51,276 nt of DNA, from the NCBI RefSeq assembly GCF_000739015.1, contig NZ_JPUG01000040.1, positions 1-51,276 on the forward strand, read 5' to 3'. Of this stretch, positions 19,103 to 26,992 are shown piece by piece (the stretch's first letter is position 1; the number at the start of each line of letters is the position of its first letter). This DNA is from Microvirga sp. BSC39 (lineage in GTDB: Bacteria > Pseudomonadota > Alphaproteobacteria > Rhizobiales > Beijerinckiaceae). The notes under the pieces were generated by a model. It was not told the origin of the DNA. It worked only from the letters and a program-made list of their open reading frames with translations, and searched no databases. The position numbers were made by a program, and so were the translations under genes.

Positions 19103-19518
19103 GCATTGTTTGGGAGGCCGCGCCTTTGAGTGCATCCAAGCATGCTGCAGAGGAACCCGACTGGGGGAAGCGTCGGATCCACATGAGCAGATGTGGAAGA
19201 GGTAACATCGCGAGGGTGGGGGGCTGCTCTCTACCGTCTCATTCTGACTGGCGCGGGTGGAGGCCTCTGACATTTGAGCAGGAAAGGGCCTTGTGACTGT
19301 AGGGCACCATCCAGTGCCCAGTCTTACAACGTCACAATATCTATGTTTTTAAGAGGTCAAGCATTTTCGGCGGAAGCTCATTGGATGCTCAACAGCTTTT
19401 CCCTGGGGGTATCGATCCCTAAAAGAGGTAGACCGAACGGTCTAGACCTTGATTGATCCGGCGGCCTCTTTTAATCGATTTTTAAGAAAGCTTTGCTGTT
19501 AGCAACTAGGAGTTGGCA
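19103..19518. other. Upstream region of the LuxR-type regulator
   Basis: About 415 bases between the IS3 terminus and the regulator. Apart from the structured inverted repeat at 19420-19473, described separately, no gene or clear promoter box is visible. Confidence 0.4.
19420..19473. promoter_or_regulatory. Nested inverted repeats upstream of the LuxR-type gene
   Basis: The outer arms TAAAAGAGG (19420-19428) and CCTCTTTTA (19465-19473) are perfectly complementary over 9 bases. Inside lies TAGACC-GAAC-GGTCTA (19429-19444) and the overlapping 10-base palindrome GGTCTAGACC (19439-19448). The right arm is followed by a T-rich run, so an RNA copy could form a terminator-like or leader structure 45 bases before the start at 19519. 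It could also be a protein-binding site. The symmetry is seen directly; function is inference. Confidence 0.5.
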
Positions 19519-20301
19519 ATGAAATCGGCGGCGGCAGCCCCTACTCAGAAAAATGAGTTCGAGCATAATCAGGGACTGAGCGCTCCCAGACCATGCGTGG
19601 CCACCATTCTCGTGTCGGAAAATGTACTAATGCTAGCTGGGCTGCGTCAGCTGCTTGAGGGAACATGTTTCGCAATGAAAGCTATGACAGGGGGGCTTCC
19701 CTCAAACGATCAGTCTCATGAGCTTTCAAATCCCATTCTTTTCATCATCGATGCTAACAACTCCACACAGCAAGCAGCAGAGACCATCAGCTATTTGAGG
19801 GCCGTACATCCAACTGCACGCATGGTTGTCATACGAGATAGCTTCGAGCCCAGCTTTCTCATAAAGATTGGCAAATTAGTTGACGGCTTTTGTCAAACCC
19901 GATCCAACAGAGACGCCTTGATTAAGTCTTTAGAGTTAGTAATGCTCGGGGAGCCTGTTCTTCCGTCCGGGTTAATTAATGCTCTGCTCACGCACACTGC
20001 GAATGGCTCAACGTTGCTTACTGCAGACGGCTGGATGAATGGGACATCTGAACTGCATACAGGTAATGTCTCTGAGCCACATCTGCCGAAGCTGTCATCA
20101 AGAGAAGTTGAAATTCTTCGGTATTTGACGCACGGTGCAAGCAACAAACTCATCGCCCGCAAATTAGATGTCGGTGAGACAACTATAAAAGTTCATCTTA
20201 GAACAATCCTTCGGAAAATCGGCGCTTCCAATCGTACTCAGGCCGCAATGTGGGCTGCTCAGAGGCTGCCACCAACTGCCGGCCATATAGAGTGCACATG
20301 A
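19519..20301 (+). CDS. LuxR-family response regulator-like transcription factor
   Basis: A 260-residue protein. The N-terminal half resembles a receiver domain: VATILVSENVLMLAGLRQLLEG as the first strand and helix and ILFIIDANNST where a phospho-acceptor aspartate would sit. The rest of the acidic pocket is poorly kept, so phosphorylation is doubtful. The C-terminal half (about 190-250) is a clear LuxR helix-turn-helix: LSSREVEILRYLTHGASNK, then ARKLDVGETTIKVHL and ILRKIGASNRTQAAMWA. ATG 19519 is supported by AGGAG six bases upstream; a TTG at 19513 is less likely. It sits between the two glycan regions and beside the secreted RTX protein, so it may regulate either; no target is proven. Confidence 0.85.
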   Translation: MKSAAAAPTQKNEFEHNQGLSAPRPCVATILVSENVLMLAGLRQLLEGTCFAMKAMTGGLPSNDQSHELSNPILFIIDANNSTQQAAETISYLRAVHPTARMVVIRDSFEPSFLIKIGKLVDGFCQTRSNRDALIKSLELVMLGEPVLPSGLINALLTHTANGSTLLTADGWMNGTSELHTGNVSEPHLPKLSSREVEILRYLTHGASNKLIARKLDVGETTIKVHLRTILRKIGASNRTQAAMWAAQRLPPTAGHIECT

Positions 20302-20944
20302 CGAAGAGCTTTGTGAGTTCAACAGAAGGATTTGTGCTCCTTAGCTTCTCCTTGGATTTAAGTGTGCGGGTTCGGGCGGAGGCGAGACGAGCTATTGCCG
20401 TAAGGCGGCTACCAGCCAGTTTGGGGTAACTGACAATGACGTCTTCAAACTCATGAAGTGTCTGGATGTGAGACCTCCTTGGCGTGAGCGACGACCTGGA
20501 GGGCTGGCGGCAAAGCGTCTGAATCGGGTGGCTTGTAGCGCCGGTTGGCAAGCTTCGGCTCGGCGTCGCAGGCCGTCGAAGCGCCAAGCGTACTCCTCAA
20601 TCGCGCAACGCACCTGATCCCAACAACGTTCCGCTATCAAACAGCTAGTATCACTGAGCACATAGTTGATGCGTGGCCTATCTTGGCTTACAAGATCACC
20701 CCACTACTGGATTTTAGCCAAGTAGCGACTCTTCGAAAATCGAAGCATAAAAATATTTACCCAAGATTATATGGGGGCAGAAACATGATAGAATCGATAT
20801 TCTATATATATTATATGTAGATCTAGGTTTTTTCTCAGATAAATTTGAATTTTGTACAGCAGCTATACTGGCTGAAGCCTCTGCGCTGCGCGGTAGGAAC
20901 TATGCCGCCGACGCTTCTGGCTTTGAATCCTCCAGGATAATATT
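20302..20944. other. Intergenic region upstream of the RTX protein gene
   Basis: About 640 bases. The part from about 20730 to 20850 is very AT-rich and holds the inverted repeat at 20788-20805. The part from 20440 to 20660 has open frames on the reverse strand rich in arginine and alanine; these could be a decayed transposase, but I recognise no family. The ribosome site AGGA before 20945 is clear. Confidence 0.4.
20788..20805. promoter_or_regulatory. Inverted repeat in AT-rich promoter region
   Basis: ATAGAAT and ATTCTAT are perfect 7-base arms around CGAT, about 140 bases before the start of the CAP/RTX gene and in its most AT-rich upstream stretch. A dimeric regulator could bind here. 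Only the symmetry is seen. Confidence 0.35.
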
Positions 20945-22672
20945 ATGGTAATCACGCAAACCAGTCTTGAAAATCTCTTCCTGCAGCTTGTGAATGAGGC
21001 GCGGGCGATGGCCGGTGCCAATGCACTCACGGCCGATGGCGAACTCCTTACAGCAGCGCGCAACCACGCGACTTGGGTGGATATTAAGGACACGCTCAGC
21101 CATACCGGCGCCAACAACTCGAGCCCTGGCGACCGCATGGCTGCAGCAGGCTATGGTGCGCAAGGTTGGGGTGAGAACATTGCATATGTGAGTGGTGAAT
21201 TGAACGAAGCGACTGTTCGCCAGCTACATAGCAATCTGATGAGTTCACCCACTCACTATGCGAACATCATCAATCGATCCTTTGAGGAGGTCGGGATCGG
21301 CCTAGTACAGGGTCAGATCAACGGTCAACTCGCTGTTTTCGTGACGCAGGCATTTGGAACCCCCAATGCCCAAGAGCGGGCTGAGCCAATCGATGTGGGC
21401 ATCGCTCCGACAGCGACTGTCTCACTAGCGACTCCGAAAGGAGACTTTGACGCGTTCTTGAAAACTATGCGCACTCAAGAGTCTGGCGACAATTACACGT
21501 TCATGAGCTCTCTTGGCTATCTTGGGGCCTACCAGTTTGCCGAAGGCACCGTTAGGGATATGGGCTACTACTCGGGCGACAGCACGGGTCGTCAGGATTG
21601 GATTGGCAGCTTCACAGGCAAGAACGGTGTTAACAGCAAAGCCGAGTTGCTGAGCACGCCAGCCCTCCAGGATATGGTCTTCAAGGAAATGCTCCAGCTT
21701 TACTGGAATTATGCCAAGTCGCCCTATTACGATATGGCCAAGTACGTAGGAAAAACAATCGACGGGGTATTCATTACGCCGTCTGCGATCATCGCGGGCT
21801 CACACTTGGTCGGTGCCCCCGAGATGAAGAAGTATCTGGATTCAAATGGGTCAATTGTGAGTGCAGATGGTTACGGTACACAGGTCTCTAAATACGTGAG
21901 GCTCTTTGCAGGTTTCGCAACGCCGTTTGATATAGAGGCCTCAACCGCCAGCCCGCCAGCCACACCGAATCCAGTATTGGGCAGCACCATTAACGCTACT
22001 AAGGCCAACGATACCCTTGTGGGCACATCCGGCAATGACACCCTGCAAGGCAGCTACGGCCACGATACTCTGGATGGCAGGACTGGCGCTGACATTATGA
22101 CAGGCGGGACTGGAAACGACATCTATTACGTGGAGAACGCCGGCGACAAAGTCGTCGAGGCGATCTACGCGGGTGAAGATACCGTGCACAGCTGGATTAG
22201 CTTGACTCTCGCAAGCCACGTTGAAAACGTACAACTGAGAGGTGCCGCTAGCATCAGCGCAACTGGTAATGCGCTGGCCAATAAACTGCATGGGAACTCA
22301 GGTGACAACGTCCTGAGCGGCGGAGCAGGTAACGATACGCTCCGAGGCGATGCCGGAAAGGATGCATTTCTGTTCAATGCGACGCTGAATGGCTCCAACA
22401 ATGTCGACATCATTACGGATTTCTCTGTGCTCGATGACACGATCCGGCTCGCAAGTACAGTGTTCACCCAGTTGGGTGCGATGGGGGGCCTGAGTTCGAC
22501 TGCGTTCTACAAGGGCGCAGCGGCTCATATCGCGAGCGACCGCATCATCTATGACAGCGCCACGGGCGCTCTGTTCTACGATTCAGACGGCACTGGATCC
22601 GCTGTTGCGATCAAATTTGCCCAGCTTGGCACTGGGTTGGCGATCAGCAACGCCGACTTCGTGGTTATCTGA
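20945..22672 (+). CDS. Secreted CAP - lysozyme-like - RTX protein
   Basis: A 575-residue protein with three parts. Residues about 8-140 form a CAP/SCP domain: VNEARAMAGANALTADGEL, the histidine in RNHATW (41), LSHTG, the GEN glutamate (77) and THYANI (104). Residues about 165-330 look like a lysozyme/transglycosylase-type domain: TQESGDNYTFMSSLGYLGAYQF with a candidate catalytic glutamate near 179, then a WIGSFTGKNGV and IAGSHLVGAPEMKKYL pattern. Residues about 355-575 hold RTX calcium-binding repeats (GNDTLQG, GGTGNDIYYV, GGAGNDTLRGD) and a C-terminal type I secretion signal region. There is no N-terminal signal peptide, as expected for ABC/type I secretion. A peptidoglycan or matrix role is inferred. 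AGGA precedes the ATG by seven bases. Confidence 0.85.
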   Translation: MVITQTSLENLFLQLVNEARAMAGANALTADGELLTAARNHATWVDIKDTLSHTGANNSSPGDRMAAAGYGAQGWGENIAYVSGELNEATVRQLHSNLMSSPTHYANIINRSFEEVGIGLVQGQINGQLAVFVTQAFGTPNAQERAEPIDVGIAPTATVSLATPKGDFDAFLKTMRTQESGDNYTFMSSLGYLGAYQFAEGTVRDMGYYSGDSTGRQDWIGSFTGKNGVNSKAELLSTPALQDMVFKEMLQLYWNYAKSPYYDMAKYVGKTIDGVFITPSAIIAGSHLVGAPEMKKYLDSNGSIVSADGYGTQVSKYVRLFAGFATPFDIEASTASPPATPNPVLGSTINATKANDTLVGTSGNDTLQGSYGHDTLDGRTGADIMTGGTGNDIYYVENAGDKVVEAIYAGEDTVHSWISLTLASHVENVQLRGAASISATGNALANKLHGNSGDNVLSGGAGNDTLRGDAGKDAFLFNATLNGSNNVDIITDFSVLDDTIRLASTVFTQLGAMGGLSSTAFYKGAAAHIASDRIIYDSATGALFYDSDGTGSAVAIKFAQLGTGLAISNADFVVI

Positions 22673-22681
22673 ATGCAGTGC

Positions 22682-22720
22682 TTGGTGAAGCTCTCCTCCT
22701 GGAGGGCTTCATCTCACCAA
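22682..22720 (+). terminator. Hairpin after the RTX protein gene
   Basis: TTGGTGA (22682-22688) pairs with TCACCAA (22714-22720), and GAAGC plus CTCC inside pair with GGAG and GCTTC, giving a long stem ten bases past the stop. There is no strong T-tract, so it may act as a transcript-end stabiliser rather than a classical terminator. Confidence 0.55.
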
Positions 22721-22976
22721 CGTAAAGTGTGCTGCGGTTCTATGGAATCAGGATAGCTGAGCCCTTAGAGTTGGTTGTGGTCGGCTGGGAGACGTCCCAT
22801 GCCAGATCCTCTGTCCCGAGACTTGCGTGAGGAGATCGTGCGTGCAGAGGGCCGACCCTCCATTCGGCAGGCGGCTTGGCATTTTAACCTAAGCGCGTAC
22901 GCGGTTGTGAAGCTGATGCTGCGCTTCCGTCAGAGCAGCAACTCAGCTCCAGCACGCTTAACTGTAAGCGGTGTTC

Positions 22977-24506
22977 TCAGGCCACAGCCTTGAGGTTTGG
23001 CGTGGTGGCATAGGCCCACGGCAGCAGATCATCGAGGCGGGTGTTGAGATGGCCGGTAACGATGCGGCTCAGCACGTCGGTAAGATAAGCCTGCGGATCC
23101 ACCCCGCACAGTTTGCAGGTTTCGACCAGCGAGGCGATGATCGCCCAGTGCTCGCCCCCGCGATCCGAGCCGGCAAACAGCGCATTCTTGCGCGTCAAAG
23201 CCAAGGGCCGGATCGCCCGCTCGACCACGTTGGAGTCGATCTCGATCCGCCCGTCGTCCACAAAGCGGGTCAGCCCGTCCCAGCGCGAGAGCGCATAGCG
23301 GATCGCCTCAGCCAGCTTGCTCTTCTGGCTGATCAGACCGAGCTTGCCTCGCAGCCAGGGCTCCAGAGCGTCCAGCACCGGACGGCTCTTCTGTTGGCGA
23401 ATCCGGCATCTCTCCACAGCATTCATGCCGCGGATCTCGCTCTCAATGCGGTAGAGTTCCGCAATGCGCGTGAGGGCTTCGCTGGCAATCGGCGCTGACC
23501 CGGCCGCGGCCAGCTCGTAAAAGCGCCGCCGCACATGCGCCCAGCAGAACGCGAGGGTCACCTGGTTGCCGCCCGTCAGAGCCTGATAGCCGCTATAGCC
23601 ATCCACCTGCAGCACGCCGGCAAAACCGGACAGATGCGCAATCGGCCGCGCCGCCTTGCGATCCGGCGCATAGACGTAGGCCACCCCGGGCGGATCCGTG
23701 CCGCCCCACGGCCGGTCGTCCCGGGCGTAGGCAAACAACTGACCCGTCTTGGTCTGGCCGCGGCCAGGATCGAGCACCGGTGCCGTGGTCTCATCGGCAA
23801 ACAGGCGGGGTGAGGTCTTCAGCTGCGCCAGCAGGCGCTCATGCACCGGCCGCAGATGCCAGGCGGCTCGCCCGACCCAATCGGCCAGGGTCGAGCGATC
23901 CAGGCTGATGCCCTGCCGGGCATAGATCTGTGCCTGCCGGTAGAGCGGCAGATGATCGGCATACTTGGATACGAGCACTTGGGCGATGAGCGCATCGGTG
24001 GGCAGTCCGCCTTCGATCACACGGGCCGGAGCCGGTGCTTGCACCACCGCCTCACAGGCGCGGCAGGCGTATTTGGGCCGGCGGACCACCAGCACGCGCA
24101 GCTGCGCCGGCACGATGTCGAGGCGCTCGGAGACATCCTCGCCGATGCGGTGCAAGAGGTTGCGGCAGCACGGGCAGGTCGTATCCTCAACGTCGATGAT
24201 CGTCTCGATCCGCGGCAGATGGGCCGGTAACGCTCCCCGGTTCCGGCGTCGCTGAGCCGCGCGGCTACTACGCTCGGCCGGATCGGCTTGCTCGTGTTGG
24301 GCGTCCTCGGCAGCCTCACTCTGTTCGGCCTCTTCCAAGCCCAGCAGCAGCTGATCCTCGGGCAGGCTCTCGGCGCGGCGCCCGAAGCGGTGACGCTGCA
24401 TCGCCTTGATGATCTGCTCCAGGCGTTCAGCGCGGGCCCGCTCGGCCAGGAGCATGGCCTTGAGCAGATCGGGATCATCGGGGAGGGTTTGCGTCGCGCT
24501 GGTCAC
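22977..24506 (-). CDS. tnpC: IS66-family transposase TnpC
   Basis: A 509-residue DDE transposase. A coiled-coil N-terminus (LLAERARAERLEQIIKAMQR) with the LxxxLFGRxSE-like RHRFGRRAE is followed by a zinc-finger-like CPCC and CRAC pair near residues 115-155. The catalytic core shows FADETTAPVLDPGRG and YSGYQAL, with CWAHVRRRFYEL and later DDGRIEIDSNVVERAIRPLAL carrying the last acidic residues. A C-terminal tail (LIETCKLCGVDPQAYL-type) ends 13 bases from the element tip. Length and motifs are those of a full-size member, so it is probably active. Confidence 0.95.
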   Translation of the reverse strand: MTSATQTLPDDPDLLKAMLLAERARAERLEQIIKAMQRHRFGRRAESLPEDQLLLGLEEAEQSEAAEDAQHEQADPAERSSRAAQRRRNRGALPAHLPRIETIIDVEDTTCPCCRNLLHRIGEDVSERLDIVPAQLRVLVVRRPKYACRACEAVVQAPAPARVIEGGLPTDALIAQVLVSKYADHLPLYRQAQIYARQGISLDRSTLADWVGRAAWHLRPVHERLLAQLKTSPRLFADETTAPVLDPGRGQTKTGQLFAYARDDRPWGGTDPPGVAYVYAPDRKAARPIAHLSGFAGVLQVDGYSGYQALTGGNQVTLAFCWAHVRRRFYELAAAGSAPIASEALTRIAELYRIESEIRGMNAVERCRIRQQKSRPVLDALEPWLRGKLGLISQKSKLAEAIRYALSRWDGLTRFVDDGRIEIDSNVVERAIRPLALTRKNALFAGSDRGGEHWAIIASLVETCKLCGVDPQAYLTDVLSRIVTGHLNTRLDDLLPWAYATTPNLKAVA

Positions 24507-24572
24507 AAGACGAAGTGAATCATGCCTCAGCGATGCCGACGATGGCTCTTATGGATGGGGCTGACGGCGCAA

Positions 24573-24929
24573 TCAACTCGCCGCCGACGGCGCTATGGTT
24601 TGGCGCGCCTCATGCACCCGCCGCCAATCCAAACCTTCGAGCAGAGCGGAGAGCTCGGTGGCTGACAGGTGGATGACTCCGTCCTGCACCTTGGGCCAGC
24701 GGAACTCGCCATCCTCCAATCGTTTGGCGACCAGCACGACACCAGTGCCATCCCAGAACACCAGCTTGATGCGATCCGTGCGTTTGGCGCGGAACACGTA
24801 AACAGCCCCGGAGAACGGATCGGCTCCCATGGTGTCGCGCACCAGGGCGGCTAGGCCATCGGCACCTTTACGAAAGTCGATGGGCTTGGTTGCCACCATC
24901 ACGCGCACGCTGCCGCTCCGCCCGATCAT
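24573..24929 (-). CDS. tnpB: IS66 accessory protein TnpB
   Basis: A 118-residue IS66 Orf2-like protein. VMVATKPIDFRKGADGLAAL and DPFSGAVYVFRAKRTDRIK are the family signature, followed by LVFWDGTGVVLVAKRLEDG. It is required with TnpA and TnpC for IS66 movement, but its biochemical role is not well defined. Its start overlaps the TnpA stop by four bases. Confidence 0.95.
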   Translation of the reverse strand: MIGRSGSVRVMVATKPIDFRKGADGLAALVRDTMGADPFSGAVYVFRAKRTDRIKLVFWDGTGVVLVAKRLEDGEFRWPKVQDGVIHLSATELSALLEGLDWRRVHEARQTIAPSAAS

Positions 24930-25321
24930 TGCAGGCTCTTGAGCGCGTGCAGCACGAGGGCCAATGTCGCGCCATCGACCCCTGGCGGCACACGAATGAT
25001 GGCGCCTTCCACGGCGATCTCGATCACCGCCTTAGGACAGGCTGCAGGCTGCGGCGGGTCAGGGGCGACAACAACAGGAGTAAAGGCCAGCGGAGGATCA
25101 GCCGCTTCTCGCCTCGCCTGACGGCGCCAGGTGAACAGGTGCTGGGGCGACATGCCGTGGCGGCGGGCCACCTCGGACACCACCGCGCCCGGCGCCATCG
25201 CCTCCTCCAGGATCCGCACCTTCTCATCCGTCGGCCAGCGCCGCCGCCCGCTGGCTCCTGTGATCACTTCCAGGCGCCGCACGGGTCGGGGCGGCTCAAG
25301 CATATGGTCAACCATCGACAC
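24926..25321 (-). CDS. tnpA: IS66 accessory protein TnpA
   Basis: A 131-residue protein with a helix-turn-helix of the IS3/IS66 OrfA type: RRRWPTDEKVRILEEAMAPG, then SEVARRHGMSPQHLFTWRRQ. The C-terminal IRVPPGVDGATLALVLHAL is the usual TnpA tail. It is the first gene of the element, starting 78 bases inside the right end. Confidence 0.93.
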   Translation of the reverse strand: MSMVDHMLEPPRPVRRLEVITGASGRRRWPTDEKVRILEEAMAPGAVVSEVARRHGMSPQHLFTWRRQARREAADPPLAFTPVVVAPDPPQPAACPKAVIEIAVEGAIIRVPPGVDGATLALVLHALKSLQ

Positions 25322-26032
25322 AAAACGATCTCCAAACAGAGATCGTCAGTCTCGCCCCTCAGACATGCGAACGTAAGGTGGGTTCAGAACACCGCTTACG
25401 CTTAACTGGCCACCACTGACCAGTCATCGAATCACACGAGGCGCTTGTGCGGGCTCTCCTGGCTATCAAGGCCGACATCTCGCCAGGGAAAGTCGGGGTC
25501 GAATTGCGTTAGCACTGCATCGTGATGTACTCGGCCTTCACCATCAGTCACTGGTTTAGCCCAGCTAGCCTGACGCACGACAAAGAGCCCGAGAGCCGCC
25601 GAGCAGGGTAGAACCGCCCGGACGTAGTCCGAGCGCGGTCACACCGGCAGAACAATATGGATCCTGCCCATTTTGTGTCCCTAGGTGAGACCAGTACGTC
25701 AACCAACATGGTGCGCTGCTATCGGCGCTGCTCCAGAGGTAAGCGTCTGGTGGATGCTCACCCTTCGGCCACTGGAAGGCGACCACGTTCGTGGCCGCGC
25801 CTGCGCGCCAGTGGCTGCATCGCTTCGCCGATGCTGGACGGGCCCATGTGTATCAGGTGTGGTGCCACAACCCCAGCCCGGCGATGCAGTAAGGGCTTAG
25901 AGAAAGCTTCCCAGACAGATAATAAACCGAAATGTGAAACGATCAGCCAAACCTAGTCATGGAATACCAGACGAATATTGGCTCTGCGTCGGGGTACTAT
26001 AAAGGTCATAGGCCACAGCAGCCGATGGTGCT

Positions 26033-26992
26033 CTAATTAATGCTTTGCAGACCAATCCGGCGCGATGAGCGAACCACAGCTTGAATCAAACATTGCCACG
26101 CAATGTAGCGGAGCACAGGGGCGCTCATCGTTGCTGTGCGTATAAGGTCAGTGATTCGCCTCTCCTTGAAAAAATCGATAAATTGCACCCACGCAGCCCT
26201 CTGTTGCGTCGTGATGAAATGACGCCTCAACGCGTTCTGAAACCGCGGATGACCTTGTGCGCGTACCAAGGCTGCTTCATCAACAGAACACAGCTTGAGC
26301 AGGTCTGCCGCTCTGTGCGCTAATGTCAGTGAGCCCTCGCGCACTGAGTACACGTAATTAGGACTTGGGACCGAAATCCAAGTTGCGCCCTCAAGCAGCG
26401 CGTTTACGTAGAACGCGTAATCTTCCGCAAATCTCATATCTTCATTGTACCGTAGATCATGAAGATCAATATACGACCGCCGAACAATTGGTTTCAGGAA
26501 GCCATAGCCTCTGCGAGGCATCTTGGGATTCGGCAAATTGCCGAGAACAAAGCATTCCCCGTCAATCCGAGACGGCAAGCCATTGAGCCCAAACATTGGA
26601 CCAAGGACACTTTTGGAAGCCTCATCGAAGAGTAGGAGATCATCACAAACTAAATCGGCACCAGCTTGATCCCCAGCAGCTGTCAAGAGCTTTAGGCGCT
26701 CAGGGACGTACCAGTCGTCGGCATCCAGAAGGGCGATCCACCGTCCGCTCGCAGCGGCGATGCCTGCATTCCTTGCGGCGGAGGGGCCTCGATTGGTATC
26801 GAGTCTGATGATTTTCAGGCGCGGCTCCTTCTCGGCATGTTCTTCGACAATCTGGGCAGTATCATCTGTTGATGCATCATCAACGACGATCACTTCGATC
26901 TCACGAAGCGTCTGCCTCAGTGCAGACTCGACCGAGCGCCGAATAAAATCGTGCCCGTTGCGAACAGGTACAATAACACTAACCTCAATCAT
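26033..26992 (-). CDS. Family 2 glycosyltransferase, ExoO-like
   Basis: A 319-residue GT2 enzyme. VSVIVPVRNGHDFIRRSV (4-21), VVDDASTDDT (36-45), NRGPSAARNAGIAAASGRW and LDADD (89-93) form the donor side. YGFLKPIVRRSYID, MRFAEDYAFYVNALLEG and YVYSVREGSLT match the acceptor side of rhizobial ExoO, which adds a beta-1,6-linked glucose to the succinoglycan side chain. The protein at 29501 is a relative with the same motifs. It overlaps the upstream ExoL-like gene by ATGA. The exact linkage here is inferred only by family. Confidence 0.82.
   Translation of the reverse strand: MIEVSVIVPVRNGHDFIRRSVESALRQTLREIEVIVVDDASTDDTAQIVEEHAEKEPRLKIIRLDTNRGPSAARNAGIAAASGRWIALLDADDWYVPERLKLLTAAGDQAGADLVCDDLLLFDEASKSVLGPMFGLNGLPSRIDGECFVLGNLPNPKMPRRGYGFLKPIVRRSYIDLHDLRYNEDMRFAEDYAFYVNALLEGATWISVPSPNYVYSVREGSLTLAHRAADLLKLCSVDEAALVRAQGHPRFQNALRRHFITTQQRAAWVQFIDFFKERRITDLIRTATMSAPVLRYIAWQCLIQAVVRSSRRIGLQSIN

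Larger units (their letters stand above)
22964..25399 (-). mobile_element. Complete IS66-family insertion sequence with 8-bp target duplication
   Basis: The ends are perfect 14-base inverted repeats: GTAAGCGGTGTTCT at 22964-22977 and its complement at 25386-25399. The 8-base direct repeat GCTTAACT flanks both sides (22956-22963 and 25400-25407), the size IS66 elements produce. Inside are the three standard genes, tnpA, tnpB and tnpC, all read leftward and apparently intact. It inserted in the IS630 transposase remnant. The perfect target copy suggests a fairly recent event. Confidence 0.95.
22799..25863 (+). pseudogene. IS630-family transposase, broken by stops and split by IS66
   Basis: The first part (22799-22963) reads MPDPLSRDLREEIVRAEGR and RQAAWHFNLSAYAVVKLM, the helix-turn-helix of IS630 transposases. 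The rest resumes at 25408 in the same frame once the IS66 and one 8-base target copy are removed: VIESHEALVRALLAIKADIS, MDPAHFVSLGETSTSTNM and RRCSRGKRLVDAHP follow. Three in-frame stops lie at 25417, 25510 and 25609. The first catalytic aspartate of the FIDET motif is replaced (SLGET). The similarity fades after LDGPM near 25843. The gene was therefore probably dead as well as split, and the rest of it is missing. Confidence 0.8.

Noticed and set aside
20198..20661. Reverse-strand open frames overlapping the end of the LuxR-type gene and the region after it, as a possible transposase.
   Set aside because: Some RRR and GLRRRAEA stretches suggest a decayed transposase, but I could not match any family and the frames overlap a well-supported gene.
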